Origin: Robertmurraya_A mangrovi | GTDB lineage: Bacteria > Bacillota > Bacilli > Bacillales > Cytobacillaceae | Direction: 5' to 3' | NCBI RefSeq assembly: GCF_034427655.1 | Contig: NZ_JAXOFX010000013.1 | Location: 1-64,000, forward strand | DNA: 64,000 nt | Part shown: one piece after another, positions 42,576-51,249 of the stretch | Position numbering within the stretch: the stretch's first letter is position 1 | Layout of the letters: each line of letters begins with the position of its first letter | Position numbers and translations under genes: made by a program | The notes under the pieces: model-generated | Databases searched by the model: none | The model's input: the letters and a program-made list of their open reading frames with translations, nothing else | Told to the model about the DNA's origin: nothing

Positions 42576-43634
42576 TTATTTCCCCTCCTTACTAAAACGA
42601 GTTAGTATTAATCGGATTAAATAACTTGATGCAACAAAGAAAATAATTAAAGCAATGATAATATCAATTAACTCTGAAGGTACATTAGCATCAAAGTTCA
42701 TTTGTGGAGCTGCAGTACTTAATCCACCGAAAAGAACAGCTGCAATAATAATACCAAATGCATTATTAGCTCCAAGTAAGGCAACAGCAATTCCATCAAA
42801 TCCTGTTCCAGTAAATGCTGATAATACTGTCATGTTTTGGAAAGTACCTAGTCCTTCCATTGCTCCAGCAGTACCTGCAAACGCTCCTGAAATAACCATT
42901 GACATCATGATATTTCTTGGAACATTCATCCCCGCATACATGGAGGCATGCTGGTTGATACCAACTGCACGCAACTCATAACCAAGTGAAGTTTTTTCAA
43001 TAATGAACCACATAATAATGGCTGCAATAATTGCCACAACAATACCCCAGTGTAAACGAGAACCTTCTGTTAGAGAAGAAAGGAAAGGTGAAGCTAATGA
43101 TGCTGTTCCATCTACTTTGTACGATTTTTCATTTCCTGCATATAAATACTTTTTAATTAATGCAGCTGTAGTATAAAGAGCCACATAGTTTAACATAATC
43201 GTTACAATAACTTCGTGTACTTTAAATCTTGCTTTTAAGAAACCAGGAATTAGACCCCAGAAGCCTCCAGCTAGAGCTGCAGCTAAAATAGCTACGGGAA
43301 TATGAAGTACAGTAGGTAAATCGAAAGCATAGCCAACCCAAACAGAAGCAAGCCATCCTACTAATAATTGACCTTCTACTCCGATATTAAATAACCCTGC
43401 CTTAAAAGCAAAACCAACTGCTAATCCAGCTAAAATAAGAGGAGAAGCAGCACGAATGGTTTCTCCTACCGCTTTAGGACTTCCAAACATTCCGTTAAAT
43501 AAAGCGGAAAAGCCCGCTACAGGATCGTAATTACCTAGTAGCATGATAATCGCACCTACAACCATTCCTAGCACAGCAGCTATTACTGGCACAATCGTGT
43601 TGAAGAGTTTTTCATTTTTTAAGAGCTTTTGCAT
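42576..43634 (-). CDS. nupP: nucleoside ABC importer, permease 1 (NupP-like)
   Basis: A 352-residue BPD_transp_2 permease, partner of nupQ, with about ten membrane segments. FKAGLFNIGVEGQLLVGWLA and RAVGINQHASMYAGMNVPRN are the paralogue counterparts of the NupQ signatures. It overlaps the nupO stop by one base, so translation is coupled. Confidence 0.88.
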   Translation of the reverse strand: MQKLLKNEKLFNTIVPVIAAVLGMVVGAIIMLLGNYDPVAGFSALFNGMFGSPKAVGETIRAASPLILAGLAVGFAFKAGLFNIGVEGQLLVGWLASVWVGYAFDLPTVLHIPVAILAAALAGGFWGLIPGFLKARFKVHEVIVTIMLNYVALYTTAALIKKYLYAGNEKSYKVDGTASLASPFLSSLTEGSRLHWGIVVAIIAAIIMWFIIEKTSLGYELRAVGINQHASMYAGMNVPRNIMMSMVISGAFAGTAGAMEGLGTFQNMTVLSAFTGTGFDGIAVALLGANNAFGIIIAAVLFGGLSTAAPQMNFDANVPSELIDIIIALIIFFVASSYLIRLILTRFSKEGK

Positions 43635-45163
43635 TATGAAACACCTTCTCTTTCTTTCTTACCACCAGCCATGAGTAATCCTAGTTCCTGCTCGTTTGTT
43701 TCTTTCGGATTTACAATAGCAACGATTTTCCCTTCATAAATAACCGCAATTCGGTCACTTAAGTTCATAACTTCTTCTAATTCAAAGGAAACTAGTAGGA
43801 CTGCTTTACCCTTATCTCTTTCCTCGATTAGTTTAGAATGAATAAACTCGATAGCTCCTACATCAAGTCCCCTTGTTGGTTGAGCTGCAATTAAGAAGTC
43901 TGGGCTACGATCAACCTCGCGAGCAATGATGGCCTTTTGTTGGTTACCACCTGAAAGTGCTCTAGCAGGTGTAAATTCTGAAGGAGTTCTAACATCATAT
44001 TCAGAAATTAACTTTCTAGCTTTATCATAGATTTTCGTGAAATTTAACTTACCTGAATTTGAATACGGTTTTTGATAGTACGTTTGTAATACCATATTCT
44101 CACCAATGCTAAAATCTAGTACTAAACCATGCTTATGTCGATCTTGCGGGATATGTCCAATTCCTGATTCAGTCACTTTACGGACAGGTAAGTTAGTAAT
44201 ATCCTTACCATTTAGCTTCACTGATCCGGATTTTACTTTACGGAGACCAGTAATCCCTTCAATCAGTTCCGTTTGTCCATTTCCATCGACACCAGCGATT
44301 CCTAAAATCTCACCAGCTTTAACATCTAATTTTAATCCATTTACACTCGGTATATTTCTAGAATCTAGAACAACGAGTTGATCTATATCTAAAACAACAT
44401 CTTTTGGTGTTGCTTCTTTTTTCTCTACTTTAAAATGAACTTCACGGCCCACCATTAAGGCTGCCAATTCATCAGGGTTTGACTCTGAAACATTTACGGT
44501 ACCGATCCCTTTACCTTTACGGATAACCGTGCATCGGTCACAAACTTCCATAATTTCCTTTAATTTATGGGTAATTAAAATAATGGATTTACCCTCTTCC
44601 ACAAGTCTAGACATAATTTGTATCAGTTCTTTAATTTCCTGAGGAGTTAACACAGCTGTTGGTTCATCAAATATTAAAATTTCTGCACCACGATATAATG
44701 TTTTTAAAATTTCCACACGTTGCTGCATACCGACTGAGATATCTTCAATCTTCGCATAGGGGTCAACCGCTAATCCATAACGCTTTGAAAGGTCAGCAAT
44801 TTTTTCTGCAGCTTCATCAATGCTAATTTTGCCACCTTTAGTAGGTTCACTACCTAAGATGATATTTTCCGTTACAGTGAAGTTATGAACTAACATAAAA
44901 TGTTGATGAACCATTCCAATTCCGAGTTCATTAGCAATATTAGGGTTAGTAATGTTCACCTTATTACCTTTTACACGAATTTCGCCTTTTTCCGGTTGAT
45001 ATAATCCAAAAAGGACGTTCATCAAAGTGGATTTCCCTGCTCCATTCTCACCAAGTAAAGCATGAATTTCACCTTTTTTAACTTGTAAAGTTATATTATC
45101 GTTGGCAACAATGCCTGGAAATTCTTTGCGAATGTTTAACATTTCAATAACAAAACCTTGCAT
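43634..45163 (-). CDS. nupO: nucleoside ABC importer, ATP-binding protein (NupO-like)
   Basis: A 509-residue protein with two ATPase domains, as in ribose/BMP-type importers. The first has Walker A GENGAGKST, signature SVGMQQRVEI and Walker B EILIFDEPTAV. The second has a degenerate Walker A (GVDGNGQTEL, no Lys), normal for this family, with signature LSGGNQQKAI. The ATG at 45163 follows GGGAGTGA at 8 bases; an ATG five codons earlier is inside that site. The gene lies downstream of nupN across a partial terminator. Confidence 0.9.
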   Translation of the reverse strand: MQGFVIEMLNIRKEFPGIVANDNITLQVKKGEIHALLGENGAGKSTLMNVLFGLYQPEKGEIRVKGNKVNITNPNIANELGIGMVHQHFMLVHNFTVTENIILGSEPTKGGKISIDEAAEKIADLSKRYGLAVDPYAKIEDISVGMQQRVEILKTLYRGAEILIFDEPTAVLTPQEIKELIQIMSRLVEEGKSIILITHKLKEIMEVCDRCTVIRKGKGIGTVNVSESNPDELAALMVGREVHFKVEKKEATPKDVVLDIDQLVVLDSRNIPSVNGLKLDVKAGEILGIAGVDGNGQTELIEGITGLRKVKSGSVKLNGKDITNLPVRKVTESGIGHIPQDRHKHGLVLDFSIGENMVLQTYYQKPYSNSGKLNFTKIYDKARKLISEYDVRTPSEFTPARALSGGNQQKAIIAREVDRSPDFLIAAQPTRGLDVGAIEFIHSKLIEERDKGKAVLLVSFELEEVMNLSDRIAVIYEGKIVAIVNPKETNEQELGLLMAGGKKEREGVS

Positions 45164-45302
45164 TATAATCACTCCCAAATCGCAAAGGTAGTTGAGTAAA
45201 TTTCACCATGCTTATAAAAATAAATAAGTTTGTTTTCACATGACTTTAGTATCAGTAAAATCTATTTGTTAAATAAGACATTCATTCTAAAATATTTGAA
45301 AA

Positions 45303-45334
45303 GCAAAGGCTAGTAGTGATCCACTAGCCTTCGC
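45303..45334 (-). terminator. terminator/attenuator between nupN and nupO
   Basis: AAGGCTAGT and ACTAGCCTT form a 9-bp stem followed by TTGCTTTTC. A leaky terminator here would allow more lipoprotein than ATPase, as is common for such importers. Confidence 0.65.
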
Positions 45335-45349
45335 ACAATCATTTATATA

Positions 45350-46441
45350 TTACTTAAAGTTTTTAAACTCATCATCTGTTTTTGGAACTGTAATTTCACC
45401 TGATAAAATTTTCTCTTGGTACTCTTTAACTAAATCAAGAGCTTCTTGACTTACGTTTTCAGTTGTTGGAGAGATACCAACTGCTTCTTGTTCAAGACCG
45501 AAAACAGTTTCTTTACCACCAGGGAATTGTCCATCAAGAGCCATTTTAGAAAGTTCGTAAACAGCTACGTCAACACGTTTAATCATAGATGTTAAAGTAA
45601 CGTTTTCAGGCATACCTTCTTCATGTTGGTCACGGTCAACACCGATTACCCATACATCTTCACCGTTAGCTTTACGGTTTTTCGCTTCAGTGAATACACC
45701 GTTACCAGTACCACCAGCAGCATGATAAATAATGTCAGCGCCTTGAGTGTACATAGTAGAAGCGATACTTGTTCCGATTTCTGGTTTGTTGAAGTCACCA
45801 GCATATTGAGCGATTACTTCGATATCAGGATTTACTGATTTAACACCAGCTTTGAATCCGTTTTCGAATTTTTTGATTAATGGAGAGTCAACTCCACCTA
45901 CGAAACCAACTTTACCTGTTTTTGAATGTTTAGCTGCTACAACACCTACTAGGAAAGAACCTTGTTGCTCTTCGAATGTTACGTTTGCAACGTTATCTAA
46001 CCATACAGTGTTCCAGTTTTCATCAGCTAATAGGCTATCAATTAAAGCGAAATGCGCTTCTGTGTTTTGCTCAGCAGCTGTTTGAACAGCATCTTCTAGT
46101 AAGAATCCTGCTGCGAAAGTTAAGTCGTAACCACCATCAGCAAATTTGCTTAAGTTAGGAATGTAATCTGCTTCTTTTTCAGATTGTAAGTAACGGAATC
46201 CTTTACCTTCTTCAAGGTTGTGCTCAGCACCAAACTTTTTAAGACCTTCCCAAGCTGATTGGTTGAAAGATTTATCGTCAACCCCACCAGTATCAGTAAC
46301 TAGTCCAACTTTAATGTTTGCTGCTTCTTTATTAGCACCGCCACCATCTTCTTTTCCTTCATCCGTCTTTCCACAAGCACCTAAAATAGTACCTGCAGCA
46401 AGAACCAATGAAAGAGCTAAACCAAATTTACGTTTTTTCAT
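45350..46441 (-). CDS. nupN: nucleoside-binding lipoprotein, BMP family (NupN-like)
   Basis: A 363-residue substrate-binding lipoprotein. The signal peptide ends in the lipobox ILGAC with the lipidated Cys at 23, followed by a Gly/Asp/Glu-rich spacer. The BMP domain starts KVGLVTDTGGVDDKSFNQSA and includes GKVGFVGGVDSPLIKKFENG and YHAAGGTGNGVF, the nucleoside-binding fold. The ATG at 46441 has ATGGGGG before it; an upstream ATG five codons earlier is less likely. It is the first importer gene, following the GntR regulator ymfC. Confidence 0.92.
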   Translation of the reverse strand: MKKRKFGLALSLVLAAGTILGACGKTDEGKEDGGGANKEAANIKVGLVTDTGGVDDKSFNQSAWEGLKKFGAEHNLEEGKGFRYLQSEKEADYIPNLSKFADGGYDLTFAAGFLLEDAVQTAAEQNTEAHFALIDSLLADENWNTVWLDNVANVTFEEQQGSFLVGVVAAKHSKTGKVGFVGGVDSPLIKKFENGFKAGVKSVNPDIEVIAQYAGDFNKPEIGTSIASTMYTQGADIIYHAAGGTGNGVFTEAKNRKANGEDVWVIGVDRDQHEEGMPENVTLTSMIKRVDVAVYELSKMALDGQFPGGKETVFGLEQEAVGISPTTENVSQEALDLVKEYQEKILSGEITVPKTDDEFKNFK

Positions 46442-46526
46442 GGTTTTGACCCCCATATCTTTGTGTTATTAGTAGAAATGTTTTAAAGATTTCTAAATGT
46501 TTTCGTTTTCATTTTTGAATAAGAAA

Positions 46527-47258
46527 TTAAATTCTTTTTCTTAAAACATGAAAACTAAATTTGTCGGCTTTAAAGTAGTTTACCGAATAAAGGATTGGTT
46601 CATCCATTTCATCGAAGTGCATTTGCTTTAATACAAGCAATGCCGTTTCAGGATCACACTCCAAGATAGGAGAAATTTTTTCGTGATATCCGATTGGTTC
46701 AATTTGAGCAACCGCATAGGTTATTTTTTTGTTTGCTTCTTCCTCTAGTATGTTGAAGATGGACTCTTCTTCATGTGAGAAAGTTTCTGGTAGAATCTTA
46801 TTAGGAACTTTATCTACGCAGTAAACAACTGGCTCTCCATTTGCGGTTCTAACCCTCTCCATCACAACAATTTCTTCATCAATGGAACATGTAAAACGTC
46901 TGACATCCTCTTCGGTAGCGCCTTGAGTTACTGAACTTAAGAAAATGGTACCTGGTTTCATCCCTGCTTGTACAATCATATTGGTCACACTATTTAACTG
47001 CTCGATACCTGAAGTAAACAAAGGTTTTGAATTAACAAATGTCCCTACCCCATGACGTCTAATAATCACATTTTCTTCTTCAAGAATACGTAATGCCTCA
47101 CGGAGAGTGGCTCTACTCACTCCAAGTTGTTTTGCAAGATCAAATTCGGAAGGTAATTTTTCTTTTTCCTTATACAATCCTTCTTCAATATCTTGCTTTA
47201 AACGATCGATTACTTGTAAATATAGATGTCTACTATCTGACTTAATTGACATTGACAT
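46527..47258 (-). CDS. ymfC: YmfC, GntR/HutC-family transcription regulator
   Basis: A 243-residue regulator. The winged helix lies at about 5-70 (LYLQVIDRLKQDIEEGLYKE, LGVSRATLREALRILEEENV, RRHGVGTFV). The rest is a UTRA ligand domain. Of three possible starts, the ATG at 47258 lies 5 bases after AAGGAG and is chosen; the longer frame begins with TTG inside that site. It lies upstream of nupNOPQ in the same direction, so it probably controls the importer in response to a nucleoside or sugar. A perfect cre site lies about 200 bases upstream. Confidence 0.9.
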   Translation of the reverse strand: MSMSIKSDSRHLYLQVIDRLKQDIEEGLYKEKEKLPSEFDLAKQLGVSRATLREALRILEEENVIIRRHGVGTFVNSKPLFTSGIEQLNSVTNMIVQAGMKPGTIFLSSVTQGATEEDVRRFTCSIDEEIVVMERVRTANGEPVVYCVDKVPNKILPETFSHEEESIFNILEEEANKKITYAVAQIEPIGYHEKISPILECDPETALLVLKQMHFDEMDEPILYSVNYFKADKFSFHVLRKRI

Positions 47259-47452
47259 GCAGGCTCCTTCAACCAATTTCTCAAGACATCAGACCTCTGA
47301 TGTTCAATCATTCCTACTAATCGAAAATACTATAACACTTTTCTAATAAGAAATAAATAGTGTATTTCTAATTTGTCGAAAAAAGGTGAATTATATAAGT
47401 TATGTTTGACATTATTGATTTTTAATGATTGATTTTTGCTATATTAATAGGA

Positions 47453-47466
47453 TGTAAGCGTTTTCT
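47453..47466. promoter_or_regulatory. cre site (CcpA) upstream of ymfC
   Basis: TGTAAGCGTTTTCT matches TGWAARCGYTWNCW at all 14 positions and is near-palindromic. It lies between the spoIIIE terminator and ymfC. The ymfC promoter itself is not certain; TATAGT at about 47335 on the minus strand is one candidate -10. Confidence 0.65.
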
Positions 47467-47510
47467 CCAAAATATAAGGTTATACTATTACAGAACAATT
47501 GGGATACACA

Positions 47511-47543
47511 AAAAAGAAGAAGCCTGTTCACTGCTTCTTCTCT
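47511..47543 (-). terminator. terminator of spoIIIE
   Basis: AGAAGAAGC and GCTTCTTCT form the stem, followed by TTTTTTG on the minus strand. Confidence 0.82.
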
Positions 47544-47558
47544 ATAAATGAGTGTTTT

Positions 47559-49916
47559 TTATGAACTAGCTTCCTCAGGAGGTTTTGCCATTAATACCGC
47601 TCTTGGCTTACTTCCCTCATAAGGCCCAACCACTCCTCTTAGCTCCATTTCATCGATTAACCGTGCAGCACGGGTGTAACCAATTCTAAATCTTCTCTGA
47701 AGCATAGAAACAGAGGCGGTTTGCATTTCTAATATTAAATCTACGGCTTCATTGTATAGTTCATCTTCAACTTCCGCTGTAGTTTCCGGAATTTCATCAG
47801 GAATCATTTCTTCTTGGTATTGAGCCTTTTGCTGTTCAATGACAAAATTAACAACTTCCTCTACTTCGTCATCTGATAAGAAGGCACCTTGAACTCGAAT
47901 GGGCTTTGAAGCACCTACTGGAAGGAATAACATGTCTCCCCTACCTAACAGTTTTTCAGCACCACCCATGTCTAAAATAGTCCTTGAATCTGTCATTGAT
48001 GATACAGCAAAGGCAATCCTTGAAGGAATATTTGCCTTGATAACCCCTGTAATAACGTCAACAGAAGGTCTTTGGGTAGCGATAATTAAATGTATTCCTG
48101 CTGCACGAGCCATCTGTGCTAATCGAGTAATAGCATCTTCTACGTCAGAAGAGGCAACCATCATTAAATCAGCAAGCTCATCGACAATAACCACAATGTA
48201 AGGTAATAAAGGTTGTTTTGCCTCTTCCTCAGCATTATGTCTGCGAACATATTCATTATACCCTTCAATATTTCTCGTTCCTGTGTGCGAAAAGAGCTCA
48301 TACCGACGTTCCATTTCACTAACCACTTTCTGAAGTGCCTGTGAAGCTTTCTTCGGATTCGTCACAACAGGCGCAAGCAAATGAGGGATTCCGTTATACA
48401 CATTCAACTCGACCATCTTAGGGTCAATCATCATCATTTTCACCTCATGTGGCTTTGCCCTCATGAGAATACTAGTAATAATTCCATTAATACATACACT
48501 TTTCCCACTTCCTGTTGCACCGGCAACTAGTAAATGGGGCATTTTATTTAATTCAGCTAAGACAGCTTCACCCGTAATATCCCTTCCAAGTCCAATCATC
48601 AATTTCGAATCAGGTTTGTCATTTTGCTTGGATTCTAGTACTTCTCTTAAGCTAACCATGGCAACCTCAGAGTTTGGTACTTCAATACCAATAGCCGATT
48701 TCCCTGGAATAGGAGCTTCAATTCGAATATCTTTAGCCGCAAGTGCCAGTGCCAAGTCGTCATTCAGACTGACAATCTTACTTACTTTCACACCTACATC
48801 AGGATGTACTTCATATTTTGTTACAGCAGGACCTAAATGTACCTGAGTTACACGTGCCTTTACACCAAAGCTCTGAAACGTTCTTTCGAGCTTAGCTGCA
48901 TTGGCATGGATTAATTCATACTCTCCACTTTGGTCGGTTTTTCTAGGTTGCTTTAAGATTTTAATAGGAGGTAATTCATAATCAACGTTCTCTACTTCTG
49001 TAAAAGTAATCGGTGGAGCTAGTTCCTCTACAGGCTCTTCTTCTATATTTTTCACCTTGCGATTTGAGGCAGAAGAAATAACGTTTGGGTTTTCATCTTC
49101 GTAAGCTCGCTCTGTAAAGCTTGAGATAAGAGGTTCTGAAGGTTGGATTGTTTCTTCCTCTATTTGGTTTGAGCTCGAAATCGTAACAACCGGGCCTGAT
49201 GCTTCTTGCGCCGCTTCCTCGGCAACACGTTCCATTTCTGCTGCAGCTCTTTTTGCTTCTCTTTTTTCTCTTCGGTCTTCTTTCCATTTCGCTAAATCAT
49301 CTAAAAAGACATTCCATTGTTTTTTAGAAAACTCAAAGAGCGAAAGACAAATCTTACCGACCGCTTCTCCTACTGTCTTACCAGTTAATAAAATCAGCCC
49401 TATGATAATAAGTACAATAGCGATGATTTTCGTTCCCGCTTCATCAAACAAATAATAAAAAAGGGCAAATAAAACGGACCCGATCATTCCTCCACCTAAA
49501 TCAGTTGTGCTCGTTTCCCCTCTAACTTCCATCCAGAATAATTCTAGTGTATTGGCAATAACACTAGGATTATCAAATTTCCCACCATTAGAGAGAAGCT
49601 GAAATAAAGTGACATGACTTAGTAGTAATAAGGAGGAAAGGATTAAATATATACCTACTAACTTGGAATGTAATACATATGGAATAGTCCTTTTCCACAT
49701 TAAATATACACCTAATACAATTAACCCTACTAAGCTAAGCATATACCATTCACCCGTAAAGAAACGGAAAAATAATACGGTTGCCTTACCGACAGCTCCT
49801 AATTTCGCCATGGATATAGCTGCAATCGCAATGAGTACAAGTCCAATCAATTCAAATTTAATCGTTCTCTTAAAGTTTTCGTTTTTACTAGATTGTCTTC
49901 TTTTTCTTTTGGCCAT
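47559..49916 (-). CDS. spoIIIE: DNA translocase SpoIIIE (FtsK family)
   Basis: A 785-residue motor that pumps the chromosome into the forespore through the division septum. About four membrane segments lie within residues 20-190, followed by a charged linker (200-320). The motor has Walker A GATGSGKSV near 470 and Walker B YIVVIVDELADLMMV. The C-terminal gamma winged helix (SVSMLQRRFRIGYTRAARLI) reads SRS/KOPS sequences. Length is that of B. subtilis SpoIIIE. It lies downstream of ylzJ and ends in its own terminator. Confidence 0.96.
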   Translation of the reverse strand: MAKRKRRQSSKNENFKRTIKFELIGLVLIAIAAISMAKLGAVGKATVLFFRFFTGEWYMLSLVGLIVLGVYLMWKRTIPYVLHSKLVGIYLILSSLLLLSHVTLFQLLSNGGKFDNPSVIANTLELFWMEVRGETSTTDLGGGMIGSVLFALFYYLFDEAGTKIIAIVLIIIGLILLTGKTVGEAVGKICLSLFEFSKKQWNVFLDDLAKWKEDRREKREAKRAAAEMERVAEEAAQEASGPVVTISSSNQIEEETIQPSEPLISSFTERAYEDENPNVISSASNRKVKNIEEEPVEELAPPITFTEVENVDYELPPIKILKQPRKTDQSGEYELIHANAAKLERTFQSFGVKARVTQVHLGPAVTKYEVHPDVGVKVSKIVSLNDDLALALAAKDIRIEAPIPGKSAIGIEVPNSEVAMVSLREVLESKQNDKPDSKLMIGLGRDITGEAVLAELNKMPHLLVAGATGSGKSVCINGIITSILMRAKPHEVKMMMIDPKMVELNVYNGIPHLLAPVVTNPKKASQALQKVVSEMERRYELFSHTGTRNIEGYNEYVRRHNAEEEAKQPLLPYIVVIVDELADLMMVASSDVEDAITRLAQMARAAGIHLIIATQRPSVDVITGVIKANIPSRIAFAVSSMTDSRTILDMGGAEKLLGRGDMLFLPVGASKPIRVQGAFLSDDEVEEVVNFVIEQQKAQYQEEMIPDEIPETTAEVEDELYNEAVDLILEMQTASVSMLQRRFRIGYTRAARLIDEMELRGVVGPYEGSKPRAVLMAKPPEEASS

Positions 49917-50053
49917 TTTATCACCTTAAGATATTTTATCTGGATATGCATATGTAAGATTTCTATATACAAATCGATGGAACCTCTTTTTTTCGTTCCG
50001 TTCATCAAAAACATTTTATCCTTATGTACGTACTGAGCATATAGAACGAAGGA

Positions 50054-50073
50054 GGCAGCCAATAAAGGCTGCC
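50054..50073 (-). terminator. hairpin between ylzJ and spoIIIE
   Basis: GGCAGCC and GGCTGCC form a 7-bp GC-rich stem. No T-run follows on the minus strand, so it may be an mRNA end-protecting or weak terminator hairpin. Confidence 0.5.
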
Positions 50074-50131
50074 CCCCAGAAGTTAACCTTATTATACCAT
50101 AAAGGTTGTCCATTCAGCGATAATCCAAACC

Positions 50132-50347
50132 TTAAGGAAAAGAAATTTTTGATCCAGGGCAACATTTTTCGTTTAAATAGTGGGCGGGATCTGTACTCAT
50201 GACCCTCACTACTCGGTATGAATGGTCTTCATCCCTTTCCACTAAAACTGGAATCCCTTCATAATGCATCATCATTTGCTCCTGCTTATTTTCCTCTGCA
50301 TGACCTTGAAAAATGAGTTCTTGTGGCATGGTTGTATATAAAATCAT
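50132..50347 (-). CDS. ylzJ: YlzJ, small conserved protein
   Basis: A 71-residue protein of the YlzJ-like family, conserved next to tepA in Bacillus. It begins MILYTTMPQELIFQ and has SYRVVRVMSTDPAHYLN, with a CC pair near the end. Function unknown. Its ATG overlaps the tepA stop by four bases, so translation is coupled. Confidence 0.82.
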   Translation of the reverse strand: MILYTTMPQELIFQGHAEENKQEQMMMHYEGIPVLVERDEDHSYRVVRVMSTDPAHYLNEKCCPGSKISFP

Positions 50348-51093
50348 TGTACTAGTCCTTCGTTATCATCTTTACTTAGTTCAATTAATTCATTTAATTT
50401 TTTTATCGCTTGACCAATACCACCCACTTCATCAATTAACCCATATTCAACTGCGTCACGCCCAACCACATTAGTCCCAATATCTCTCGTTAAGTTACCT
50501 TTCTCAAACATTAACTCTTTAAATTTTTCTTCTGTTATGTTTGAGTTTTTTGTAACAAAAGTAACGACTCGCTCTTGCATCTTATCTAAGTATTCAAAAG
50601 TTTGAGGAACCCCGATTACTAACCCTGTTAAACGAATCGGATGAATGGTCATAGTTGCTGTTTCCGCAATAAAGGAATAATTACATGAGACGGCAATTGG
50701 AACACCAATCGAGTGACCTCCTCCTAATACGATAGAAACAGATGGCTTAGATAAGGAAGCAAGCATTTCCGATATTGCTAAACCTGCCTCTACATCTCCA
50801 CCAACAGTATTTAAAATGACTAAAAGACCCTCAATCTTTGGATTTTGCTCAATGGCGACCAACTGAGGGATTAAGTGCTCGTATTTGGTCGTTTTATTTT
50901 GAGGTGGAAGTTGAAGATGTCCTTCAATCTGTCCAACAATAGTCAAACAATGGATTTTAGAATCTTGTGATAGCTGTGGTACATTCGTTTGACCGAGTTG
51001 TTGAATTTTTTCTATTAGTGCAGAAGGTTTATCTTCTTTAGGTTGCTGTTCTTCCCCGCCTCCGGGATTGTTTTGCGCATTTTCGAGATTCAT
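50344..51093 (-). CDS. tepA: TepA, cytoplasmic ClpP-like protease
   Basis: A 249-residue ClpP-fold protease (YmfB) linked in B. subtilis to protein export and to degradation of small spore proteins. The nucleophile Ser lies in IVLGGGHSIGVPIAVSC, the catalytic His in TATMTIHPIRL, and the family's NTVGGDVEAGLAISEML is clear. The frame is open 50 codons upstream, but GAAGGGAG before the ATG at 51093 and the family length decide the start. It has a Pro/Gln/Glu-rich N-terminal stretch. A terminator separates it from rnjB. Confidence 0.9.
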   Translation of the reverse strand: MNLENAQNNPGGGEEQQPKEDKPSALIEKIQQLGQTNVPQLSQDSKIHCLTIVGQIEGHLQLPPQNKTTKYEHLIPQLVAIEQNPKIEGLLVILNTVGGDVEAGLAISEMLASLSKPSVSIVLGGGHSIGVPIAVSCNYSFIAETATMTIHPIRLTGLVIGVPQTFEYLDKMQERVVTFVTKNSNITEEKFKELMFEKGNLTRDIGTNVVGRDAVEYGLIDEVGGIGQAIKKLNELIELSKDDNEGLVQ

Positions 51094-51212
51094 TTTCTTT
51101 CTCCCTTCACACATGATAATCATAGTATTGAACGCACCGATACATTTCATGCGAAGGATTATGAATGTTAAAAGCTCTTTTCTAAACAAGTGAATATCTA
51201 TGAACAAAAGAC

Positions 51213-51240
51213 AAAAAACGGCACGTGCTTTACGTGCCGT
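51213..51240 (-). terminator. terminator after rnjB
   Basis: ACGGCACGT and ACGTGCCGT form a 9-bp stem followed by TTTTTTG on the minus strand. Confidence 0.88.
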
Positions 51241-51249
51241 CAATATAGC

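Noticed and set aside
44106..44381. Degenerate second Walker A of NupO as a sign of decay
   Set aside because: Loss of the Lys in the second ATPase domain is normal for this importer family.
51094..51243. A 50-residue N-terminal extension of TepA
   Set aside because: GAAGGGAG precedes the internal ATG at 51093, and the extension contains the rnjB terminator region.
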